This document shows positions 52,738 to 61,180 of a stretch of DNA of 64,000 nt, in pieces (the stretch's first letter is position 1; every line of letters starts with the position of its first letter). Under the pieces are notes generated by a model. It searched no databases. It was not told the origin of the DNA and was given only the letters and a program-made list of their open reading frames with translations. The position numbers were made by a program, and so were the translations under genes. This DNA is from Gammaproteobacteria bacterium (GTDB lineage: Bacteria; Pseudomonadota; Gammaproteobacteria; JAUZRS01), in the NCBI GenBank assembly GCA_030949385.1, contig JAUZSP010000005.1, positions 1-64,000 of the forward strand, read 5' to 3'.

Positions 52738-55525
52738 TGGCTGCTCCTGCCGCCCCGATCCACGCCGAAATCGTCAAATAATCCAGCTCCGTCGGTGACA
52801 ACACCGCCGCCCCGTTCACCGACAAATGGGGGGGACGATCCGTTTCAATGTTCAGCGCTCGTTTTAACAAGGCACTCTCCGCTGGCTGACAAACATCACT
52901 GATCATAGCCAGAGTCACATTAAAATCTCCCAAAAGATTGCCTGTGAGGACAAAATTACGCCCAACAAACGTACTGTTGGCCGCACCCAAGTCCGGCACA
53001 CCTCCCACACTGCTGCCAAAGGGCTGATGGCAATTGGCACAGCGGTTGATCAAAATCGGCTGCACCTCTTGCTCAAATAGACGTTCATCCAACCCCACCA
53101 CCGCTTGCACCAGCTCGGCCAAATCACGCCGACCGTTGCCATTGGCATCGGCTCCATAAGGATCATTACGGTACTGCGCACCGAGATCAATCCATTCTGC
53201 CAACAGGCGTTTTTCACTGCCATTGAGCATATTGCGATGATCAACGCTCATCACCGGCAACGCGGCGGTGGCCAACAGCTCCTGCTCGTTGAGTTTCTCC
53301 ATCAAGGCGCTGGAGCGCGAGGTTCCCCGTGAATTACCCACACTGACCAGCGGCGTTTGACGCAACAAAACCACCTCACCGTCATCAATTTGCACCACGG
53401 GCAAACCGGCACTGTCCAGCTGCGGTTTACCGATCAACAACGATTCATAAGAGGTGGAACGTCCCAGCGCACTGAGGCCATCGCTGAGATCCAGATCCGC
53501 CACTAAATCCGTGCCGTTATGGCAACGCACACAGGTTTCCACACCCGCCACACCTCGGCTCACACTCCAAAGAGACTGAATGTGTTCGGCGTAATTAATC
53601 ATGCCGTTTTGCGGTGCAGCCGTCGTTAAACCACGGTAATCAAGCAGCAGTTCGGTATCAATAACCCGCAGCGCCGGATCGGTCCAGAGATCAATAAAAT
53701 GCGGATCGCTGCCCAGATTCAACGCCGTCGGATCAAGACGAGTACGGGTCTCGGCCATCGACTCACCGTTTTCCGCCAACAGCAGCGTATTGGGGTGATT
53801 GCCGCTAATGGGAGCGGTGTTAAGCGCACTGCCGCGCCGTGGCGAATGACAACCGTTGCAGGTGCGCGTTTCGCCCGGACGGGCTTGAATCCAATTGGTG
53901 TGCATCTGCAACGCTCGGCCTTCGGCATCCACCACCGACAGTGCCAGCGGGGTGTCGGCAGGCACTTTCAGCTTGAAGGAACCGTCCGGTTCGATGGCGG
54001 CGTACCCCAAAATCTGCTGCATCTCAAAACGCGATGCCCCGATAAACTCCCGCGAGATCCCCGGCGGCGTGGGCAGCGCACGACTGACGCGCAGAAACCG
54101 CGCCGGTCGTTGTGCGGCGCGGGTTTGCAGCGGGTCTTTCAGTTTTGCCAGATCGGCTTTGCCGTTCAGCATCGGCAACGATTCGCTGGCCAGCAGAACA
54201 CTCTCTCCCATCAAATCCGATTGATCGGTGTCGTAGACACTTTTGACATTGAGAATGGCCTCACCTGCTGCCGCCAGCGCGGCGTTCAGCGGTTTGTCCG
54301 GCACCACAAAAGGCCGCTCACGAGGCATGATCGCAATGGGATCGGTTAATACCCAGCCCTCAGCGGCCAAGGCGATGGGGCGCTGGGTTTTTGTGTGCAG
54401 ATCAAACATATAAATGCCATAACGGGGCAGCCCTTCAACCACCTCGCTCACCCCACTGAACGGGTTGGCCTGCTGCACCGGTTGATAAGGGCTCCAACTG
54501 AGCAGCACGCGGTTGCTGCCATCCCAGAGCGGATAAGGGGTGGTGTAACGGCCTTTGTCTGAAATCTCTCGTCCTAGCGGCAGTTCAAACAAAGTCGCCT
54601 GCTGCTGTCCCGTACCCGTGACACCCTCAAACGCCGCTTGATCAATGTCGGTAAAGTTATCTTTGTCGATGATCAGCAAGGCTCCTCCTTCGTGCGTCCC
54701 CAATAAGGGCATCACCGAAGTGATGATCCGACCGTCTTGCATCTCACGGGGGTGCAGATAGCTGTTACCTGGACTAAACGCCCCATAAAGCACAAACAGG
54801 TTGGTGCCATCAGGATTACTGAAAAAGAGCGGGAAGTGATTTTTATCCCCCACATGATCCCAACGGGCAAAGAGCAGTTCGCCACTTTTGAGCACAGTCG
54901 GGTTGCGGTCGTGACTCTGATTAAAGGAGATCTGCTGCACGTTGCTGCCATCGGCGTTTATGGTGTGCAAGACAATGCTCGCCTCACGTTCGTATTCATC
55001 TCGGCTGGCAAACGGCTCCATGCCCTCGGCCTGCATCAGTTGACGGCTCTTTTGCTGCCGATCCGATGAAAAAACAATCCGACCGTCTGGCAGGTAGGCC
55101 GGGTCAACATCGTTACCTGCATTGGCCAGCGCATCGTCGCTGATCAGTCGCGTAAGGCGCTTATCGACAATGCTGTATTGCCACATGTTCCAACTGCTGT
55201 CCTGCGGCCCTTTCATGGAGAAGATCACTTTACTGGCATCGTAAGAGACCTCTGGATCAGAGACATCGCCCTGACCTTGAGTGTGGCCACGGGTGAGGTT
55301 AATCGGCTCCACACTGGGCGAGGCCAAATCCTTCCAAAATAAGTCACCACCCGCCGCCCAACGAATGCCGTCCACAGGGCTGCCCATGGTGCTGGCGTGA
55401 CGTTGCACATAAACAATGGGGAAATTACCCTCCACCACCACCGCGTTTTCCGGCTGCGAACAGCCGCTCAACAGCAGTGACAGCAACAACAACCAAACAA
55501 CGTAACCTGCTCTAAAGGTGATCAT
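52724..55525 (-). CDS. HzsA-like three-heme lipoprotein with beta-propeller
   Basis: The 933-residue lipoprotein has lipobox LLLSGC (Cys22). A WD40/TolB-like propeller covers about 35-400 (DPEVSYDASKVIFSM, YLPDGRIVFSSDRQ). A middle domain resembles the hydrazine-synthase alpha region, and CxxCH heme motifs lie at 556-560, 665-669 and 829-833. An EF-hand-like loop DANGNGRRDLAE lies near residue 793. It is not evidence for anammox: HzsA-like proteins occur widely with unknown roles. AAGGA stands seven bases before the ATG. It is the first gene of the tight operon. Confidence 0.75.
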   Translation of the reverse strand: MITFRAGYVVWLLLLSLLLSGCSQPENAVVVEGNFPIVYVQRHASTMGSPVDGIRWAAGGDLFWKDLASPSVEPINLTRGHTQGQGDVSDPEVSYDASKVIFSMKGPQDSSWNMWQYSIVDKRLTRLISDDALANAGNDVDPAYLPDGRIVFSSDRQQKSRQLMQAEGMEPFASRDEYEREASIVLHTINADGSNVQQISFNQSHDRNPTVLKSGELLFARWDHVGDKNHFPLFFSNPDGTNLFVLYGAFSPGNSYLHPREMQDGRIITSVMPLLGTHEGGALLIIDKDNFTDIDQAAFEGVTGTGQQQATLFELPLGREISDKGRYTTPYPLWDGSNRVLLSWSPYQPVQQANPFSGVSEVVEGLPRYGIYMFDLHTKTQRPIALAAEGWVLTDPIAIMPRERPFVVPDKPLNAALAAAGEAILNVKSVYDTDQSDLMGESVLLASESLPMLNGKADLAKLKDPLQTRAAQRPARFLRVSRALPTPPGISREFIGASRFEMQQILGYAAIEPDGSFKLKVPADTPLALSVVDAEGRALQMHTNWIQARPGETRTCNGCHSPRRGSALNTAPISGNHPNTLLLAENGESMAETRTRLDPTALNLGSDPHFIDLWTDPALRVIDTELLLDYRGLTTAAPQNGMINYAEHIQSLWSVSRGVAGVETCVRCHNGTDLVADLDLSDGLSALGRSTSYESLLIGKPQLDSAGLPVVQIDDGEVVLLRQTPLVSVGNSRGTSRSSALMEKLNEQELLATAALPVMSVDHRNMLNGSEKRLLAEWIDLGAQYRNDPYGADANGNGRRDLAELVQAVVGLDERLFEQEVQPILINRCANCHQPFGSSVGGVPDLGAANSTFVGRNFVLTGNLLGDFNVTLAMISDVCQPAESALLKRALNIETDRPPHLSVNGAAVLSPTELDYLTISAWIGAAGAANGCP

Positions 55526-55757
55526 CCTATCGTCCTTATTCCATTTCTTAATCTTAGCTTAAACACAATCAGAGCAAACTCCGGTGATCTCCCACACAGT
55601 TCCGCAAAAACCATTATCCGACAATATCCTTAATAAACGCCTAAAACCGCCCCTAACAACAATGGAACAGGGTTCACAACCTTTTACCACTGTTGGTATG
55701 CTTTGCAACAATAACCGATCAAAGGCCGCAAAATGGGTCACAAGGAGTGAATAAAAA
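55526..55757. promoter_or_regulatory. Divergent intergenic region (heme-lipoprotein operon / galE)
   Basis: A 232-bp gap between divergent genes that should contain the promoter of the eleven-gene operon and that of galE. No clear consensus boxes were found. The galE side has AAGGAG nine bases before the ATG. Confidence 0.4.
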
Positions 55758-56747
55758 ATGAGTCAGAAAGCAATTTTAGTCAGCGGCGGAGCCGGTTACA
55801 TTGGCAGCCATGTGGTACGTCAACTGGGCGAAGCGGGCGAACGCATCGTCGTTTTAGATAACCTCTCCACCGGCTTTGCCGAGGCGGTACTCTACGGCGA
55901 ACTGATCGTGGGCGATACCGGTGACCAAGCCTTGGTACGCAAAATTCTCAAAGAGTACGATGTGGAATCGGTGATTCACTTTGCCGCCCACACCGTGGTA
56001 CCGGAATCGGTCAGTAACCCGCTGAAATATTACGGCAACAATACCTGCTGCACTCGCAATTTGCTCGAATGCTGCGATGAAGCGGGGATCAAACATTTTA
56101 TCTTCTCTTCCACCGCCGCCGTTTACGGGATGCCCGAGACCATGCCCGCCACCGAAGAAACCCCCAAAGCGCCCATCAATCCTTATGGCATGTCCAAATT
56201 GATGACCGAATACATGCTGCGCGACCTCTCAGCGGTCAGCGACTTGAGCAGCGTGGCGCTGCGTTATTTTAACGTCGCCGGTTGCGATCCTGAAGGACGC
56301 ATCGGTCAAAGCACCCCCAACGCCACCCTGTTGATCAAGGTCGCCTGCGAAGTGGCGGTGGGCAAACGCGACAGCATTTCCATCTTTGGCACCGATTACC
56401 CGACCCCCGATGGCACCGGCATCCGCGATTACATCCATGTGGAAGATCTGGCCGACGCGCATCTAAAAGCCTTGGAATACCTGCGTGGCGGTGGCGAGAG
56501 CACGGCGCTGAACTGCGGTTACGGTCACGGTTACAGCGTCCGTGAAGTGCTGGAGATGGTGGGCAAAGTCAACGGCACGCCCCTCAACATCATCGAAGAG
56601 CCACGCCGTGCCGGTGATCCACCAGAGTTGATTGCTGGAGCCGATCTGATCCGCACCCAGCTGGGCTGGCAGCCGCAGCACGACGATCTGGAGGCGATTG
56701 TCAGCACCGCGCTGGCCTGGGAGAAAAAATTAGCTGCAAAATCCTAG
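55758..56747 (+). CDS. galE: UDP-glucose 4-epimerase
   Basis: Interconverts UDP-glucose and UDP-galactose for surface polysaccharide synthesis. It is a 329-residue extended short-chain dehydrogenase with the NAD motif GGAGYIGSHVVRQL, the catalytic Ser-Tyr-Lys set in FSSTAAVYG and YGMSK, and RYFNVAGCDPEGRIG. IHVEDLADAHL lies near the C-terminus. It stands alone between the operon and a coiled-coil membrane protein. Confidence 0.94.
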   Translation: MSQKAILVSGGAGYIGSHVVRQLGEAGERIVVLDNLSTGFAEAVLYGELIVGDTGDQALVRKILKEYDVESVIHFAAHTVVPESVSNPLKYYGNNTCCTRNLLECCDEAGIKHFIFSSTAAVYGMPETMPATEETPKAPINPYGMSKLMTEYMLRDLSAVSDLSSVALRYFNVAGCDPEGRIGQSTPNATLLIKVACEVAVGKRDSISIFGTDYPTPDGTGIRDYIHVEDLADAHLKALEYLRGGGESTALNCGYGHGYSVREVLEMVGKVNGTPLNIIEEPRRAGDPPELIAGADLIRTQLGWQPQHDDLEAIVSTALAWEKKLAAKS

Positions 56748-56774
56748 GTAAGCGGTTAGGGTAAAATCACATGG

Positions 56775-56794
56775 ATTCCCGCCTGCGCGGGAAT
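56775..56794. repeat. Short palindromic repeat (REP-like)
   Basis: ATTCCCGC-CTGC-GCGGGAAT forms a perfect 8-bp stem with a 4-base loop, directly after galE. This palindrome is a common dispersed intergenic repeat in proteobacteria; it may also act as an RNA stabiliser or a weak terminator. Confidence 0.7.
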
Positions 56795-56821
56795 GACGCT
56801 AAACCACAGTAGGCAAGCCGT

Positions 56822-57787
56822 ATGAACGCTGATTATCTCCCTCTTTTGATTGCCGGTGTCTGCGCCCTACTTTTGTCCGCTTTGGTGTTGGCACTGATTC
56901 TGAACGCCAAATTCCGCAGCGATATTTTAGGTGGCGAAGGCGAAGCTAAAGTGCTCGGTTTTATCTCCGTCAAAGGGGTCGCCATCGTGCTGCTCTGCGG
57001 GCTGTTTCTCGGCGGCCTCATCTATCCCCTCAGTGTTGAGAGTAAAGCGCCTCGCAACCTCAACAACAGCGAACATCAGCAGAAAATTGATGACCTATTG
57101 GCGCAACTGCCCAATGAGTTCACCGCTCAAAAAACACCACAACAAAGCATCAATAAAATCCGTCAACGACTGCAAGAACATCAGCAGTTTCAAAATTTTT
57201 TCAATGATCTGCCCATCCCGCTTAACTTTGTGCGTTTTGATCAAGCAAACCTAAACCTGCAACAATTAAGCAAAACCCAGCAAAAAATTCGACAAGTGGC
57301 GACCCAAAACCGAGAGTTCAGCCAACAGCAAGAACTGCTCGATACCCAGCTCCAACGCGCTGAACAGCTCAGACAAAATTTACAAACCGAGAACCAACGC
57401 TTAAAACAGGCAACCAGCAGCACCGCCAAACAGATAAAAGAGCTGCAAACGCAACTTAATCAGCAACAAAACACCCCAAAAAGTTTTCTCTTTCAGGTGG
57501 ACATCATTCGTCAAGATATGGTCAAATTTCACCCCGCCATCGACTTTGCTTGGAAGCCAGAGCAGAAACAGGAAGCCGCCAAACACGTTCTGGAAGTTCT
57601 CGGTAATTTGGGTTATCGTCCCAAACAAGCCAGCGACGATGCGGCCAAAACAGCACGCCTGATGTTGATTCAATATCAGAAAGCAAAAGGAATTTTACCT
57701 GAAGAGGTACAGAAACAGGGGTTATTAGGGCGCGGTACGTTTTTGCAGTTTATTAATGATTATGTGTTGTTGGAAGAACGAGGGTAA
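56822..57787 (+). CDS. Membrane-anchored coiled-coil protein
   Basis: A 321-residue protein with two transmembrane helices (about 7-29 and 50-70). A long Gln-rich coiled coil (about 100-225: NLQQLSKTQQKIRQVATQ...) and a C-terminal helical domain of ~90 residues follow. The C-terminal part (HVLEVLGNLGYRPKQASDDA) looks like a peptidoglycan-binding-type helical fold. I cannot assign a family. It lies downstream of galE, separated by the palindromic repeat. Confidence 0.6.
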   Translation: MNADYLPLLIAGVCALLLSALVLALILNAKFRSDILGGEGEAKVLGFISVKGVAIVLLCGLFLGGLIYPLSVESKAPRNLNNSEHQQKIDDLLAQLPNEFTAQKTPQQSINKIRQRLQEHQQFQNFFNDLPIPLNFVRFDQANLNLQQLSKTQQKIRQVATQNREFSQQQELLDTQLQRAEQLRQNLQTENQRLKQATSSTAKQIKELQTQLNQQQNTPKSFLFQVDIIRQDMVKFHPAIDFAWKPEQKQEAAKHVLEVLGNLGYRPKQASDDAAKTARLMLIQYQKAKGILPEEVQKQGLLGRGTFLQFINDYVLLEERG

Positions 57788-57930
57788 GGTCAATAATAAT
57801 TCATATTCCAGAAAAACACGACACCCCTCTAAACGACAGATCACATTTTATTTTGCATCCCTCATTGCCATTTTAATACTGTCTGTATTAAAGGCTTCAT
57901 AACCAACCCCTCTCTTCTTAGGAGTCTTCC

Positions 57931-58323
57931 ATGACCACCGTCCTTTACGCTTCACTCGCCACCTTTTTAATCATCTGGCTCTCATTCAACGTCATCAAAC
58001 TGCGCCGCAAACACCAAATCAGCATCGGTTATGGCGGTAAAAAAGACCTCAAACTGGCCACCACCGCCCACTCAAATGCCATTGAGTACCTGCCCATTTC
58101 GCTGCTGTTGTTGTTCGCACTGGAACTGAATCAGGCCAACCTGATCTTGCTGCACATTTTGGGAATATTGGTGTTTGCCAGCCGAGTGCTGCACGCCAAC
58201 AGTATTTTGACAGAGAATTTAAAACGCAGAGTATTCGCCATGCAGACCACCTTTATCTGCATGACTGTTTTGGCACTGGCTAATTTAGCCTACTTACCTT
58301 TTGAGAAATTAAGCGTGGGGTAA
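57931..58323 (+). CDS. MAPEG-family membrane protein
   Basis: The 130-residue protein has four hydrophobic segments. The family core is AHSNAIEYLPISLLLL with the conserved Asn-Glu, followed by LILLHILGILVFASRVLHA. Members include glutathione-S-transferase-like enzymes and proteins of unknown function. It is convergent with creA, whose stop lies 2 bp away. Confidence 0.85.
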   Translation: MTTVLYASLATFLIIWLSFNVIKLRRKHQISIGYGGKKDLKLATTAHSNAIEYLPISLLLLFALELNQANLILLHILGILVFASRVLHANSILTENLKRRVFAMQTTFICMTVLALANLAYLPFEKLSVG

Positions 58324-58325
58324 AC

Positions 58326-58778
58326 TCATTGCCGCCAAGGCATGATTGGCACAGTAGATATGGAATTCTGCGGGCTGCCGTCAATCAATTTATCGCTGTA
58401 GGCCAAATAAACAAACACATTGCGTTTTTTATCTAAAAAGCGCACCACATGCAATTTTTTAAACACCAGTGAGGTGCGTTTTGAAAAGACCTCCTCGCCT
58501 TTTTTAAGCTTTTCGGTAACTTCAATCGGCCCCACCTGACGACATGCGATAGAGGCATTCGACGGATCTTCTTCCAGACCAAAAACCGCTTTCATACCGC
58601 CCTTTTTTGCGCGGCTTAAATGGCAGGAAATGCCACTCACTTTTGGGTCATCAAAGGCTTCGATGACAATTTTATGATTCGCACCCAGCAGTTTAAAGAC
58701 CGTATCCACACTGCCAATTTCCTCGGCAAACAGCGGACTCACACTCAACATCGACAGCACCACAAACCACAATTTCAC
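58326..58778 (-). CDS. creA: CreA-family periplasmic protein
   Basis: The 150-residue protein has a signal peptide ([16 protein letters not shown]) and the CreA core [20 protein letters not shown]. Two cysteines ([13 protein letters not shown] and IACRQVGP) are likely disulfide-bonded. The function is unknown in E. coli as well. The start codon is GTG at 58778, overlapping the methyltransferase stop (GTGA), which is chosen because of that coupling. Confidence 0.9.
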   Translation of the reverse strand: MKLWFVVLSMLSVSPLFAEEIGSVDTVFKLLGANHKIVIEAFDDPKVSGISCHLSRAKKGGMKAVFGLEEDPSNASIACRQVGPIEVTEKLKKGEEVFSKRTSLVFKKLHVVRFLDKKRNVFVYLAYSDKLIDGSPQNSISTVPIMPWRQ

Positions 58779-60763
58779 TCTATTCCTACTCCCACTAAGG
58801 CTTCTTGGTAATGCTCAACGGTCTGCAACCACTGTGCTTGCCCATAGCCTTTTAGTAATTGAAAGATATTATCCTGCAAACGATAACAACGCTCACCGCT
58901 GGCCGCCTGACGGTACTCTAATAGCTCAGCAGAAAGCAACCTTTGTAATCCCAACCAATGTTCACTTTTCTGCTGCCACGGCACATAAGCTCGACCGTAC
59001 ACATCACGACAAAACGCCATCACCTGAGGCACCGTTAACCAAGAGAGCTGAGCCTCATTCCAAGGACGCTCTGGCTCCAGACTTGCCAAAGAGAGCAAAC
59101 TCAGTGCCGCAACCTCCTGCGACCACGAATTAATCCCCAGATGATGCAAACAGTCTCGTGCCTCGTCCAAGCGTCGCCGTGCCTGAGTCGGATCACCGCT
59201 CACCAAGGCTCCCTGAGTGAGCAGATCTTCCTCCAACCACGCATCAATCTGCTGCTGTTGTGGAAACGCATCACCCAATTTTTGCCCCAAAACCTGCAAC
59301 CGCGCTCGACTGGGGAAGGGCAACAAACGCAGATCCGTCGCATTAACTTGTGTGTGACCGTTGAACTGACGGAAATACATGTCCACCAAAGTGGAGTTAA
59401 GGTAGAGCATCAAGCCCTTGGCCAGCTTCAAATTCATCTCTTGGCGCTTGGCGTAAATAATATTAATGTGGTTTTCAAACCCCACCTGCTGATGATCAAA
59501 CTGCTCTGGATCATACACCACCGCCATCACCCGCCGCCGCTCCTCCTTGGTGGAAAAACGCCGCACCAAAGTGTAATGCTCATTGGGGCGCAGCACCTTA
59601 TCACTAAAAGCATCTTGAGCAATGGACTGTGCTTTGCGGCTCTCCGCCAACGGCCACACCACCGCCCCTTGAGAAAAATGAGCCGGATAAATCATCGGCA
59701 CACAGCCATCCGCGTAAGGATCACTCTGCAACTGCTCCTTGAGACGAAACTCCACCACCGGCCCAGTAGAGACATCCAAACCCAGCTCCTGCAACGAATG
59801 CTCAATGCGCGCCATGCGCTCCATCACATGAGAATCCAGCTCACTGCTGGCCACATGGATAAAACTCTGTTCACTGTCAGCGCGCACCACCTGCGCATGA
59901 GGCAACAGACGCAGACTCAAATCATCCAGCTCCGGCCCACTGCTGGAAGAGAGCAGCACCGGCCTGCGACTGAGATCCTTAACCGCATGCAAAATAATGT
60001 TCTCTTGCAGCACATCGTCCTCAGCAAAAGCCTGATCTCGGCTCTCAAACAGATGCAGTTGACGCAGGCTCATCTGCTCCAGCAACAACTTACGAAACGA
60101 TAAAAAATAAGGGCCATTACAAAAGCTGCGCGGCACCAGCGCCACCAATTCACCGCCCGGAGCCAAGAGGCGAATAGCCAGCGAGAGAAACGCACTGTAG
60201 AGATTGTTGCTCTCCAGACCGAGACGGTTGAGCAGTTGGCGATAATCAGAACGGCTGCTGATTTTTTTATAAGGCGGATTCAAAATCGCGTGGGTAAAGC
60301 CCTCATGCTGCAAACCCTCGCTGAAAAAATCCCCAGCCAAGCGTTCACCGGCATCAAAAACAAAATCCCGCTCCAATACCTCCGCCTGAAAAGGCAGATC
60401 CAGTGTTGCGCAATTGCTCGCCGCATCGTCCATCAAGGCTTGCAACGTCTCACACAACACCCCATCGAGTTCATAAGCCGTCACTCGTAGAGAATCGCTG
60501 CTCTGCTCACCACGATAGAGGCTCTCCACAAAGGCCGCTGACAGACAACCCACCCCCGCTCCCGCATCCAACAGGCGAACCTCACCATCCAGTGGCACGC
60601 TGAACAGAGAGGCCATGTAACGTGCCAAGGGGATCGGAGTCATAAACTGACCCAGCTCGGCGCGTCGTTTGGCCGTCAAACGTTGCAAGGCCATCTGGTG
60701 ATAGGCCTCAGCGCGCGCCATTAAATCGGGACAAGCCGCAATTTTTTCGTCGTTATTGTTCAT
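58775..60763 (-). CDS. Eco57I/PstI-type adenine DNA methyltransferase with extra C-terminal domain
   Basis: A class I SAM-dependent N6-adenine DNA methyltransferase of 662 residues. Motif X is [13 protein letters not shown] (39-51), motif I is [12 protein letters not shown] (64-75), and the catalytic motif IV is NPPY (162-165). The last ~140 residues (from [13 protein letters not shown] through [18 protein letters not shown]) resemble the N-terminal helix-turn-helix domain of BsuBI/PstI restriction endonucleases. The catalytic nuclease domain is absent here and in the neighbourhood. It is probably a solitary methyltransferase from a broken restriction system. It overlaps creA by 4 bp. Confidence 0.82.
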   Translation of the reverse strand: MNNNDEKIAACPDLMARAEAYHQMALQRLTAKRRAELGQFMTPIPLARYMASLFSVPLDGEVRLLDAGAGVGCLSAAFVESLYRGEQSSDSLRVTAYELDGVLCETLQALMDDAASNCATLDLPFQAEVLERDFVFDAGERLAGDFFSEGLQHEGFTHAILNPPYKKISSRSDYRQLLNRLGLESNNLYSAFLSLAIRLLAPGGELVALVPRSFCNGPYFLSFRKLLLEQMSLRQLHLFESRDQAFAEDDVLQENIILHAVKDLSRRPVLLSSSSGPELDDLSLRLLPHAQVVRADSEQSFIHVASSELDSHVMERMARIEHSLQELGLDVSTGPVVEFRLKEQLQSDPYADGCVPMIYPAHFSQGAVVWPLAESRKAQSIAQDAFSDKVLRPNEHYTLVRRFSTKEERRRVMAVVYDPEQFDHQQVGFENHINIIYAKRQEMNLKLAKGLMLYLNSTLVDMYFRQFNGHTQVNATDLRLLPFPSRARLQVLGQKLGDAFPQQQQIDAWLEEDLLTQGALVSGDPTQARRRLDEARDCLHHLGINSWSQEVAALSLLSLASLEPERPWNEAQLSWLTVPQVMAFCRDVYGRAYVPWQQKSEHWLGLQRLLSAELLEYRQAASGERCYRLQDNIFQLLKGYGQAQWLQTVEHYQEALVGVGIE

Positions 60764-60817
60764 AAATCAGAAGGTTAAGCTTGATCAAGGGATCTTCAGT
60801 ATACTCGATTTAGCGTT

Positions 60818-61180
60818 TTAATCCTCTAGCAACGCCAAAGCCTGAGACAGAGGCATCACCACACCAACATGCTCCCCTTGAGCGTACTCAATGTCTAAGG
60901 CTCGCACCTGCTCCAACAGAGTGGCATCCTTGACGTATTCGGCCACACACACCATCTGCATCGACTTGGCCATCGTCACAATCGAACGCACCATCGCCAC
61001 CGCCACCTCATCATCTTGCATCGCCAACACCAGCTCACCGTCCAGCTTCAGGATGTCCACCGGCAAATTACGCAAATAAGAAAACGAACACGCACCAGAG
61101 CCGTAATCATCCAGCGCAAAACGGCAGCCCTGTTGACGCATCGCCTCAATAAACCGAATCGCTTGAGAAAAATCGCTCAT
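60818..61180 (-). CDS. EAL domain, C-terminal part, out of frame with the sensor gene
   Basis: Remaining part of the EAL (cyclic-di-GMP phosphodiesterase) domain. Residues from SDFSQAIRFIEAM include the metal site FALDDYGSG, DILKLDGELV, and the end region VAEYVKD and EYAQGEHVG. Upstream in this frame is CFEITESAAM, which should follow the sequence LLKRYGG of the gene at 61177. The break is at the C-run 61223-61227 (G5 on the coding strand); one more G restores a single protein. Confidence 0.8.
   Translation of the reverse strand: MSDFSQAIRFIEAMRQQGCRFALDDYGSGACSFSYLRNLPVDILKLDGELVLAMQDDEVAVAMVRSIVTMAKSMQMVCVAEYVKDATLLEQVRALDIEYAQGEHVGVVMPLSQALALLED

Noticed and set aside
52724-55525. Reading the HzsA-like gene as evidence for anammox metabolism
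   Set aside because: Only the large-subunit-like architecture is present, with no HzsBC or hydrazine dehydrogenase; HzsA-like proteins occur in many non-anammox bacteria.
59141-60103. Plus-strand 320-codon frame opposite the adenine methyltransferase
   Set aside because: Leu/His/Gln-rich antisense frame over NPPY-containing coding sequence; no independent support.
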